From positions 744,001-808,000 of the forward strand of contig NZ_JBGCCJ010000001.1 of the NCBI RefSeq assembly GCF_041262565.1: a stretch of 64,000 bases of DNA, read 5' to 3'. The notes beneath the pieces are model-generated. The model had not been told where the DNA came from, did not search any database, and saw only the letters and a program-made list of their open reading frames with translations. This document shows positions 26,317 to 34,400 of the stretch, piece after piece. The first letter of the stretch is position 1, and every line of letters starts with the position of its first letter. Both the position numbers and the translations under genes were made by a program. This stretch comes from Leifsonia sp. EB41. GTDB lineage: Bacteria > Actinomycetota > Actinomycetes > Actinomycetales > Microbacteriaceae.

Positions 26317-26348
26317 TGAACGTGGATTCTACGCACGTCAACGTTGAT
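26317..26348. promoter_or_regulatory. Candidate operator: 11-bp direct repeat spaced 21 bp
   Basis: TGAACGTGGAT (26317-26327) and TCAACGTTGAT (26338-26348) differ at two positions and start exactly 21 bp apart, two helical turns. The second contains the palindrome CAACGTTG and runs into the palindrome TTGATC-G-GATCAA (26344-26356). All of this lies in the 51-bp gap between the divergent citrate synthase genes, where the fused helix-turn-helix protein could bind. Binding is inferred. Confidence 0.45.
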
Positions 26349-26357
26349 CGGATCAAT

Positions 26358-27569
26358 ATGAGCGACCTCCCGCGGCTCAGCGCCGAACAGACCGCCGAGC
26401 GCCTCGGCGTCAAACTCGAGACGCTCTACGCGTACGTCGCGCGCGGTCTCCTCACCCGCGAGCGCACGTCGGCCGGTTCGAGCTTCGACCCGCTGGAGGT
26501 GGAGGCGTTCGCCTCCACGCGCCGCCGCCGGGCCGCCCCCGAGCCGGCGCGCTCGGAGGGCCGGCCGCTGATGGTGATCGAGACGGACTTCGCGCTGATC
26601 GACGACGGCGAGCTGTACTACCGCGGCCGCCCCGCCGCGGAGCTGGCGCGGGAGCCGTTCGAGGTCGTCGCGCACTGGGCGCTCACCGGGCGGTGGGATC
26701 CGTCGGTGCGGTTCGCGCCCGGCCCCGGGCTGGATGCGGCCCGCCGGGTCGCGGACGCCCTCCCGCCCGGCGCGGGAGACCGCGACCGGCAGCTCGTCGC
26801 TGTCACCGCCCTGGCCGCGGCCGACCCGCTCCGGACCTCCCTCGATCCGGAGGCCGTGGCGGGCGCGGCAGAACGGCTGATCGCGGGCATGGTCGCGGTG
26901 CTGCCGGTGAAGTCCGCGCCCGCGGGCCGGACCCTCGCCGCCGAGCTCTGGTCGCGCCTCTCCCCGCAGACCCCGTCGCCCGAGGCGCTCCGCACCCTCG
27001 ACGCCGCCCTCGTCCTCCTCCTCGACCACGACCTCGCCGTCTCCACGCTCGCGGCCCGCGCCGCCGCCTCCGCGCGCGCGACCCCGTACGCCGTGGTCGT
27101 GGCCGGCCTCGGCGCCCTCGACTCCCCGCTGCACGGCAACGCCAGCCGCGCCGCCCACCGGATGCTCGCCCGGGTCGCCGCCGGCGAGGAGCCCGCCCGG
27201 GTCGTCGCCGACGCCGTGGTGGACGGGCGCGGTCCCGTCCCCGGTTTCGGGCAGCCGCTCTATCCTGCGGGAGACCCACGCGCGCGGATCCTGCTCGGGA
27301 TGCTCGCCGCCGTCCCCGCCGCCGAACCGGTCGTGGCCGCCGTCGACGCCCTGGCCGCGCTGCTCCGGGACCGCACCGGCGCCGCCCCGAACGTGGACCT
27401 CGCCCTCGCCGCCCTCTCCCTCGCCGCCGGCATGCCCGACGACGCCGGCGAGGTGATCTTCGCGACCGCCCGCACCGCCGGCTGGACCGTCCACGCCCTC
27501 GCCGAATACCGCGAGCCCCCGCTCCGTCTCCGCCCCCTCGGCCGCTACACCCCGCCGAGACGTGACTAA
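26358..27569 (+). CDS. Citrate synthase homologue with N-terminal helix-turn-helix, probably a regulator
   Basis: The protein has 403 residues. Residues 5-50 form a MerR/excisionase-like winged helix (SAEQTAERLGVKLETLYAYV, then ARGLLTRERTSAGSSFDPLE). Residues 65-400 are a citrate synthase fold. Of the catalytic residues, H259 (SPLHGN) and D347 (NVDLAL) remain, but the second His is Gln 299 (GFGQPLYP), so citrate synthesis is unlikely. A metabolite-sensing transcription factor that acts on the divergent citrate synthase gene is the simplest reading. The stop codon lies inside the left arm of a large hairpin. Confidence 0.8.
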   Translation: MSDLPRLSAEQTAERLGVKLETLYAYVARGLLTRERTSAGSSFDPLEVEAFASTRRRRAAPEPARSEGRPLMVIETDFALIDDGELYYRGRPAAELAREPFEVVAHWALTGRWDPSVRFAPGPGLDAARRVADALPPGAGDRDRQLVAVTALAAADPLRTSLDPEAVAGAAERLIAGMVAVLPVKSAPAGRTLAAELWSRLSPQTPSPEALRTLDAALVLLLDHDLAVSTLAARAAASARATPYAVVVAGLGALDSPLHGNASRAAHRMLARVAAGEEPARVVADAVVDGRGPVPGFGQPLYPAGDPRARILLGMLAAVPAAEPVVAAVDALAALLRDRTGAAPNVDLALAALSLAAGMPDDAGEVIFATARTAGWTVHALAEYREPPLRLRPLGRYTPPRRD

Positions 27570-27617
27570 TCGCGGGAATCCAGCCCAGGATTTCCGCGAT
27601 TAGTCACGCTTCGGCGG
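27552..27617. terminator. Very long hairpin between convergent genes
   Basis: Two 30-base arms (27552-27581 and 27588-27617) match at 27 positions around a 6-base loop. The left arm contains the last codons and TAA stop of the citrate synthase homologue. It separates that gene from convergent metI and probably terminates both. Confidence 0.75.
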
Positions 27618-27629
27618 CGGTGGACGGGG

Positions 27630-28289
27630 TCAGCGGCGGAGGGCCTTGCGGGCCAGGCGGTTGCCCAGGAACTGGGCGAGCTGGACCAGGACGACGATGG
27701 TCAGGACGGCGACCCAGGTGACGACCCAGTCGTAGCGCTGGTAGCCGTACGAGATCGCGAAGTCGCCCAGGCCTCCGCCGCCGAGGCTGCCGGCGACGGC
27801 GGACAGGTCCACGATCGCGACGAACACGAACGTGTAGCCCAGGATGAGCGGGCCGAGCGCCTCCGGGATGAGCAGGGTGGAGATGATCCGCCACGGGCTC
27901 GACCCCATCGCGCGCGCCGCCTCGATCACACCGGGGTCGATCGTGACCAGGTTCTGCTCCACGATCCGGGAGATCGCGAACGTCGCGGCGATCGTCATCG
28001 GGAAGATCGCCGCTGGCGTGCCGAGGAACGTCCCCAGCACCGCCTGGGTCAGCGGCGCCACCGCCGTCATGAAGATGATGAACGGGATCGGCCGGACGAA
28101 GTTCACCAGCACGTTCAGCACCGCGGACAGCACCCGGTTCTTCAGCAGCCCGCCGGGCCGCGTCGCGTACAGCAGCACGCCGAGCGCCAGCCCGAGCACG
28201 CCGCCGAGCACGAGCGTGGCCACGACCATCCAGAGCGTCTGCCCGATGGAGGTCAGGTACACCGGCCAGAGCGTCGACCAGTCCGTCAT
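27630..28289 (-). CDS. metI: Methionine ABC transporter permease
   Basis: The protein has 219 residues and five membrane helices. The cytoplasmic EAA loop that contacts the ATPase is EAARAMGSSPWRIISTLLIPEALG. VRPIPFIIFMTAVAPLTQ is typical of MetI. It forms the membrane channel for methionine uptake with MetN and MetQ. The ATG overlaps the metN stop (ATGA). Length is normal. Confidence 0.92.
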   Translation of the reverse strand: MTDWSTLWPVYLTSIGQTLWMVVATLVLGGVLGLALGVLLYATRPGGLLKNRVLSAVLNVLVNFVRPIPFIIFMTAVAPLTQAVLGTFLGTPAAIFPMTIAATFAISRIVEQNLVTIDPGVIEAARAMGSSPWRIISTLLIPEALGPLILGYTFVFVAIVDLSAVAGSLGGGGLGDFAISYGYQRYDWVVTWVAVLTIVVLVQLAQFLGNRLARKALRR

Positions 28290-29311
28290 GCCGCCACCTC
28301 CTCGACCTCGGTCACCGTGCGCAGCTCCGCGACCAGCGCGTCCACCGCCTCCGGCTCGCCGAGCAGTTCGAGGGTGAGACTCCCGAACGACCGGCCCTGC
28401 AGCGCCGAGATGCCGCCGTAGACGATCTCGAATCGCACGCCGTGCCGCCCGACCGCGTCGGAGAGCACCGCGCCGAGGCGGCCGTCGTCGTGGATGCGCG
28501 CCGAGACGATCCGACCGGCGTGCTTGCCTCGCAGCCGCTCGATGTCGGCCTCCCCCGGCTGGTTGCGCAGCACGGTGCCGACGAAGCGCTGCGAGGTCGC
28601 GGTCTGCGGGTTCGAGAACACGTCGAACACGGTCCCGAGCTCGATGATCCGGCCGGAGTCGAGCACGGCGACGCGGTCGGCGATCGAGCGGACGACCTCC
28701 ATCTCGTGCGTGATGACGACGATGGTGACGCCGAGCTCGGCGTTGACCCGCTTGAGCAGGGCCAGCACGTCGGCGGTGGTCTCCGGGTCGAGCGCGCTGG
28801 TCGCCTCGTCGGCGAGCAGGATGGCCGGGTTGGTCGCCAGCGCCCGGGCGATCCCGACGCGCTGCTTCTGGCCTCCCGAGAGCTGGTCGGGGTACGCCCA
28901 CGCCTTCTCGGTCAGGCCGACGAAGGCGAGCAGTTCGGTGACGCGCGCCTTCCGCTTGTCCGCCGGCCAGCCCGCGACCTTGAGCGGGTAGGCGATATTC
29001 GCGAACACGGTGCGCGAGCGGAACAGGTTGAACTGCTGGAAGATCATCCCGATCCCCGCCCGCACGCTCCGCAGGTCGCGCTCGCGCAGGGTAGTCAGGT
29101 CGCGGCCGTCCACCACCACCGAGCCGGAGGTCGCGTGCTCCAGCGCGTTGATCAGCCGCACCAGCGTGCTCTTGCCCGCACCTGAATAGCCGATGATGCC
29201 GAAGATCTCGCCGCGCTCGATGGTCAGGTCGATGTCCTCGACGGCGGAGACCGCGGCGTCGCCCGAGCGGAAGCTCTTGGTGACGCCGCGGAACTCGATG
29301 AGGGCGCTCAC
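28286..29311 (-). CDS. metN: Methionine ABC transporter ATP-binding protein
   Basis: The protein has 341 residues. The nucleotide-binding domain has Walker A GYSGAGKST, the Q-loop FQQFNLF, signature LSGGQKQR, Walker B ILLADEATSALD and the H-loop VITHEME. The C-terminal NIL domain (about residues 265-341), which binds methionine and inhibits transport when substrate is plentiful, is present. GTG at 29311 lies 2 bases after the metQ stop. Confidence 0.95.
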   Translation of the reverse strand: MSALIEFRGVTKSFRSGDAAVSAVEDIDLTIERGEIFGIIGYSGAGKSTLVRLINALEHATSGSVVVDGRDLTTLRERDLRSVRAGIGMIFQQFNLFRSRTVFANIAYPLKVAGWPADKRKARVTELLAFVGLTEKAWAYPDQLSGGQKQRVGIARALATNPAILLADEATSALDPETTADVLALLKRVNAELGVTIVVITHEMEVVRSIADRVAVLDSGRIIELGTVFDVFSNPQTATSQRFVGTVLRNQPGEADIERLRGKHAGRIVSARIHDDGRLGAVLSDAVGRHGVRFEIVYGGISALQGRSFGSLTLELLGEPEAVDALVAELRTVTEVEEVAA

Positions 29312-29313
29312 GC

Positions 29314-30273
29314 CTACTTCGCCGCCTTGATGGACGTCTCCAGCGAGCGAAGGATCGCGATCAGGTCGGCCTGCGGCTTCTGCACGATCACGGCGGTGTT
29401 CTTCGAGTCGGCGAGCACCGCGTCCTGCACGGCCTTCGAGTGGTACAGGTCGGCGATCTTCAGGAAGGTCGCGTTGTCCTTGTCCTTCGCGCGGGCCACG
29501 AACGCGTTGATGTACGGCTCGGCCGCGGAGCTCCTCGGGTCGTCCTGGAACAGGGCGGACTTCGGGTCGATGCCGGCCGGGCCGACGAACGTGTTGTTGA
29601 TCACCGCGGCGTCCGCGGAGTCGAGCGCCGGCGCCGTCTGCGCCGCGTCGACCGGGAGCACCGTGACCTTCGACGCCGCCGCGTCGATGTCGGCGGGCGT
29701 GGAGAGCGTGCTGCCGCCGTTCTTCAGCTTGAGGAGGCCGGCCTTCTGCAGCACCAGCAGGGCTCGCGCCTGGTTGGTCGGATCGTTCGGGATGGCGACC
29801 TTCGCGCCGGCCGGGAGCTTCTCCAGCGACGTGAACTTCTTCGAGTAGAGCGACAGCGGCACGACGTACGTCGAGGCGATCGGCACGAGGTTCTGACCGG
29901 ACTCCACGTTGTAGTTCGCCAGGAACTGCAGGTGCTGGAATAGGTTGAGGTCGAGCTGGCCGTTCGCGAGCGCCGGGTTGGCCTGCGTGTAGTCGCGGAA
30001 GCCGACGACCTGGATGTCGATGCCCTCCTTGGCGGCCTCGCTCTTGAGGATCGGCCAGTACGGCGCGGACTGCTCGGTCGTCCCGATCTTCACCGCGACG
30101 GTCGTGTCTGCGGCGTCGGCCGAGCCGCTGTTGCCGGCGTTGACGACGGCGACGACGCCGCCCACGATCGCGAGGACCGCGACGACGGCGATGCCGACGA
30201 TCCACGGGGTCTTAGAGCGCTTCGGCTTCTCGGGGAGCGCGGGGACGGTTCCGGGCGGGGTGGCGTCGGGCAT
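29314..30273 (-). CDS. metQ: Methionine-binding protein of the MetQNI importer, membrane-anchored
   Basis: The protein has 319 residues. Residues 60-319 are a NlpA/MetQ-type binding domain (KIGTTEQSAPYWPILKSEAA, NLFQHLQFLANYN, AIPNDPTNQARALLVLQKAG). There is no lipobox. A proline-rich cytoplasmic tail is followed by a single membrane helix (PWIVGIAVVAVLAIVGGVVA), so the protein is held by an N-terminal anchor rather than a lipid. ATG at 30273 has AGAGAGG seven bases upstream. It is first in the operon, behind a structured leader. Confidence 0.9.
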   Translation of the reverse strand: MPDATPPGTVPALPEKPKRSKTPWIVGIAVVAVLAIVGGVVAVVNAGNSGSADAADTTVAVKIGTTEQSAPYWPILKSEAAKEGIDIQVVGFRDYTQANPALANGQLDLNLFQHLQFLANYNVESGQNLVPIASTYVVPLSLYSKKFTSLEKLPAGAKVAIPNDPTNQARALLVLQKAGLLKLKNGGSTLSTPADIDAAASKVTVLPVDAAQTAPALDSADAAVINNTFVGPAGIDPKSALFQDDPRSSAAEPYINAFVARAKDKDNATFLKIADLYHSKAVQDAVLADSKNTAVIVQKPQADLIAILRSLETSIKAAK

Positions 30274-30300
30274 GGCTGTGCCTCTCTTGTGAAGGGGTGG

Positions 30301-30330
30301 GATGTGCCGGCGAACGGTTGGCGGCACATC
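30301..30330 (-). promoter_or_regulatory. Hairpin in the metQ leader
   Basis: GATGTGCCG (30301-30309) pairs perfectly with CGGCACATC (30322-30330) around a 12-base loop. It ends 27 bases before the metQ ATG, just upstream of the ribosome site on the minus strand. It could be an attenuator or part of a riboswitch-like leader. No known SAM riboswitch core is recognisable. Confidence 0.4.
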
Positions 30331-30368
30331 GAGCCTTCCAAGCGAGGAGCGGGAGGGCAAAACGCATT

Positions 30369-30414
30369 CCGAAATATGACGACGCCAGTCCGCGCCGTCA
30401 GATTTCGGATTTTA
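30369..30414 (-). promoter_or_regulatory. Probable metQ promoter -10 and overlapping palindrome
   Basis: On the minus strand TAAAAT (30414-30409) is a strong -10 element; no good -35 lies at 17 bases. Immediately downstream, 30369-30408 is a 40-base imperfect palindrome (CCGAAAT / ATTTCGG outside, TGACG / CGTCA inside). It would cover the transcription start. It could be a repressor operator or the first stem of the leader RNA. Confidence 0.45.
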
Positions 30415-30465
30415 GGTGCGAACGCTCTGGCTGGTTGCAGCGACCTTCGGAAGAATCGGGAGCAG

Positions 30466-30504
30466 GTGTGCGCCGGAGGCCATTGGGGGACCTCCGGCGC
30501 ACAC
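30466..30504. terminator. Terminator after the VOC gene
   Basis: GTGTGCGCCGGAGG (30466-30479) pairs without mismatch with CCTCCGGCGCACAC (30491-30504) around 11 bases. It lies 14 bases beyond the VOC stop and isolates that gene from the metQ promoter. Confidence 0.75.
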
Positions 30505-30518
30505 CGTGTCACCGCTCC

Positions 30519-30938
30519 TTACGCGGGCTGCGCCGCCGACGCCAGGATGCGCACCATGTTGCCCGACGGGTCGCGGAAGGCGCAGTCGCGCGGGCCCCAC
30601 GGCTGGTCCTTCGGCTCCTGGAGCACCTCGGCGCCGCTGGCGCGCACGCGCTCGAACACGCCGTCGAGGTCGTCCTCGGTGCGGAAGACGACGTTGGTCA
30701 GCACGCCCTTGGCGACGAGCTCCTGGATGGCGTCGCCGTCGGACTGCGACCGGCCGGCGTACGGGTCGGAGAGCACGATCTCGGTGCCCGGTTGACCGGC
30801 GACGCCGAGGGTGATCCAGTGGTGGCCGCCCGACTCGACGTCGTTGAGGACGTCCAGGCCCAGCGCGTCACGATAGAACGCGAGGGACTCCTCGGGGTTC
30901 GTGACGGTGATGTGCGAGTACTGCAGCGAAATGGTCAT
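30519..30938 (-). CDS. VOC-family glyoxalase-like protein
   Basis: A one-module VOC protein of 139 residues: YSHITVTNPEESLAFYRDAL at the start, GHHWITLGVAG in the middle and CAFRDPSGNMVRI at the end. Substrate unknown. It follows an AraC-type gene on the same strand after 105 bases (31413 start, 31000 stop, 61-base gap). This AraC/VOC pairing is frequent in actinobacteria and suggests that the AraC protein controls it. Confidence 0.85.
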   Translation of the reverse strand: MTISLQYSHITVTNPEESLAFYRDALGLDVLNDVESGGHHWITLGVAGQPGTEIVLSDPYAGRSQSDGDAIQELVAKGVLTNVVFRTEDDLDGVFERVRASGAEVLQEPKDQPWGPRDCAFRDPSGNMVRILASAAQPA

Positions 30939-30999
30939 ACGGCCACTTTAGGAACGCGGCGCCGGCGGCGCTTCTCCATTCCTGCTCGACCTCGTGCGA

Positions 31000-31413
31000 T
31001 CATCCAGGGATCGGCTTCGAGCGCACCGGCCGCGTGCGCTGCTTCGCGATGCAGTTGGGCATCGCGAGCACGGCGCGGTGCTCGCGGGTGCGGTAGCTGG
31101 TCGGCGACTCCCCCACCACCTCGGCGAACTTCGAGCTGAACGAGCCGAGCGACGTACAGCCGACCGCCATGCACGCCTCGGTCACGGTCATCCCCTCGCG
31201 CAGCAGCGCCATCGCGCGCTCGATCCGCCGGGTCATCAGGTAGCTATAGGGGGTCTCGCCGTAGACGGCGCGGAACCGGCGCGAGAAATGCGACGGCGAC
31301 ATGAAGGCAGACGCGGCCATCGTCGGGACGTCGAGCGGCTCGGCGTACTCGCGATCGATCTTGTCGCGCGCTCGTCGCAGGATGACGAGCTCCTCCAGTT
31401 CCTCCGGGGACAC
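31000..31413 (-). CDS. AraC-family transcriptional regulator (DNA-binding domain only)
   Basis: The protein has 137 residues, with two AraC helix-turn-helix units (MAASAFMSPSHFSRRFRAVY and VTEACMAVGCTSLGSFSSKF) and no separate sensor domain. A short tail (MPNCIAKQRTRPVR) follows. GTG at 31413 (VSPEELEELVIL) matches the usual family start; in-frame GTGs at 31446 and 31458 would overlap the nuclease-helicase gene. It probably regulates the adjacent VOC gene. Confidence 0.8.
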   Translation of the reverse strand: MSPEELEELVILRRARDKIDREYAEPLDVPTMAASAFMSPSHFSRRFRAVYGETPYSYLMTRRIERAMALLREGMTVTEACMAVGCTSLGSFSSKFAEVVGESPTSYRTREHRAVLAMPNCIAKQRTRPVRSKPIPG

Positions 31414-31429
31414 GCCTCCACCGTAGCTC

Positions 31430-34400
31430 TCAGGCCCGCGCCTCACCAGCGCCTTCACCCGCGGCGACGGTGCGGACCTGCTGCGGGCGCGACTCGACGA
31501 GCCGGATGAACGCGCTGAGCTCGCCCACGCCGGCCGGGGTCGTCGGCAGGAACTCGGTCAGCTCGGGCGAGTGCACCAGGTACGCCGCCCACTTCGCCCG
31601 CGAGATCGCGACGTTGAGCCGGTTCTTCATCAGCAGGAACGACATCCCGCGCGGCACGTCGGCCGCCGACGACGCAGCCAGGCTGACGATCGCGACGGCG
31701 GCCTCCTGGCCCTGGAACTTGTCGACCGTGCCGACCCGCACCTGCGGGAAGCCGGCCGCGTCGAGCAGCTCGCGCACCTCGGCGAGCTGGGCGTTGTACG
31801 GCGTCACGACGATGACGTCGTCCTGACCGAGAGGCGCGTCCTCCACCCCCGCGGCAGGGTCGCTCCAGGAGCGGCCGATCAGGTCGTCCACGATGCGGAC
31901 GACGGCCGCGGCCTCCTGCGGCGAGGCCGTCGCGTTGCCGACGTGCTCCACCGGCACCGGGTGGAGGCCGGGCTCGACACCGCCGAGCTCCCGGTCGCGG
32001 GTGCTCGGGTACGCGTGCAGCCGGCCCTCGTAGGACAGCCGGGACACCGACTCCGCCAGGGCAGGGTGCATCCGGCGGCTCTCGGCCAGGAAGTAGCCGA
32101 GCTCGGCCGGGAGCACGTCGTGGCCGGCGCTCACCCAGCCGAGGGCAGAGCCGTCGACCGGCTCGGGATGGCTGCCCTGGCTCACCTGCGGGAGCTGCTG
32201 CGGGTCGCCGAGCAGCAGCAGGTTGCGTGCCGCGACGCCCACCGCGATGGTCGACGCGAGCGAGAACTGGCCGGCCTCGTCGACCACGAGCAGGTCCAGG
32301 CTCCCCCGCGGGATGCGCGCGGCGTTGGCGAAGTCCCAGGCCGTGCCGCCGAGGACATAGCCACGCCCCTCGCGCTCGGCAGCGAACTCGAGGTGACCGT
32401 TCCGGCGCAACGGCGTGAACCGGGGCTCCTCGGCCGCTCCGCTGGACCCATTGCCTCCGCTGGGCACCTTGCCGACGAGCGCGGCGTCGAGCCCGGTGTC
32501 CACGACGCGGTCGAGGAGGTTCTCGACCACCGCGTGCGACTGGGCGACCACTCCGACGCGCCAGCCGTGCTCGGCCACGAGCCGGGCGATCACGTGGGCT
32601 CCCAGGTAGGACTTGCCGGTCCCGGGAGGTCCCTGCACCGCCAGGTACGAGGCGTCGAGGTCGAGCAGGCTCGCGGTGACGGCCGCGATGCGCCCGCTGC
32701 CGTCCTCCGGCCCCTCGGGCGCCAGCGCGCCGGACCGGGTGCGCGGCGGGGTGCGCCGCAGCAAGTCGACGGTGGCGTTCACCGGCCACCGGTCCTGTTG
32801 GCGCGCCGCGAGCAGGTCGGTGCCCCACTCGCGGACCGCTTCGGCGAGCGGGCGCGTGTTGGGCGGCGGCGCCGGGGTGAGCGCCATCGGGAGGTGCGGG
32901 TAGGCCTCCACGTCCTCCGGCAGCGTCTCGCGCACCAGCACGGAGCCGTCGTCGGCGACCGCGATGACGGCGGCGCTGCGCACCGTGCGCGCGCCGGGCT
33001 GCGCGCGCAGCAGCCGGAACGGGCCGGGGTACTCGTAGAGCAGGAACGGTCCGGAGTTCTCGCTCACCCGCACCGCGCTGCCCGCGCCCCACTGGCCCGA
33101 GAGCTGCAGCTCGCGCCGCTCCACCCGCTGGCCCTCGTCCAGATACCAGTCGCGCACCACGCGCACGGACTCCAGCACGAGCACGTCGCGGGTGTCGGCC
33201 CACTCTTCGACCGGCTGGATCAGCCGGGCGAAATGGCTCTGCCAGAAGCTCTTCTGCTCGCGCCGGTGGAAGTCGATCGCCGCGGCGGCGAGCGCCACCG
33301 CCTCCCGGTCGGGCGTGCGATGCGGGTCCAGCGGGTCGCCGGCGAACCCGAGCAGTCCCGCCCGCAGGGGGGACTCCTCCGGCGCCGGCTCGAGCTCCTC
33401 CAGCGGCGCGGCGCCGATCGGGACACCGGCTTCGGCGGCGCGGGCCAGCAGCCAGTCGCGGAGGCGGAGCGTCGACACGCAGTCGTAGCGGTTGTAGTCG
33501 CCGAGCGCGTCGAGCAGCGGCTGGGCCTCGTCGAAGCGGCCGAGCGCGATCAGGTCGCGCGCGTTCGCGTACTCGGTGATGGAGTCCGCGCCGTTCGTGA
33601 CCTCGCTCTGCCGCAGCTCGGTGCCCATGTAGAGCGGCTCCAGTTTCTTGATGGAGTACGACCGCGATCCGACGCGCACCGACTTGCGCACGAGCGGGTA
33701 GAGGTCGACCATCACGTTGTCGCGCAGCAGGCCGTCCACCTCCGCCTCGCCGACGCCGTGCCGGGCGGAGATGGACAGCAGGTGGGTCTGCTCGTAGGCC
33801 GCGTAATGGTAGATGTGCATGCCGGGATGAGCGGCGCGGCGCTCGCGGACGAACGCCAGGAAGCGCTCCAGCGCCACGCGCTCCTCGGCGAAGTCGTGCG
33901 CCCAGAACGCCGTGAACCTGGCCTCCTGGTCGACCAGCCCGAACAGGTAGTCGAGGTTCCAGCGCTCGCCAGCGCCCTCCGTGTAGAGCGGGTCACCCTC
34001 GAAGTCGAAGAAGATGTCGCCCGCGTCGGGCTCCGGGAGGATGGCGAGCACGGGCGCATTGAAGACGCGCACCGGCGGAGGCGCGCCCTCCACCGCCTCC
34101 AGTTGCAACCTCGCCTGCTCGCGCAGCCCCGAGAGCGTGCCGTCCGGGATGCCCTCGACCGGCCCGGTGGAGGCCGCGAGCGCGTCGATGGTCGTGATGC
34201 CCGCCGCGGCGAGGCGCTCGCGCTGAGTGACGCGCATCCCCGCGACCAGCAGGACGTCGTGGGCGGCGATGATCTCCGCGTCGCAGGTGTCGCACCGGCC
34301 GCAGACCGTGAACCGCGGGTCGCCCCACTGCACAGGACCGGGGTCGGCGACATGCGCGGCGATGATGTCGAGCAGCCGCGCGCGACGCTTGCGGTAGACC

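Noticed and set aside
30274-30518. SAM riboswitch before metQ
   Set aside because: Hairpins are present, but I could not find the conserved cores of SAM-I, SAM-II or SAM-IV, so it is listed only as a structured leader.
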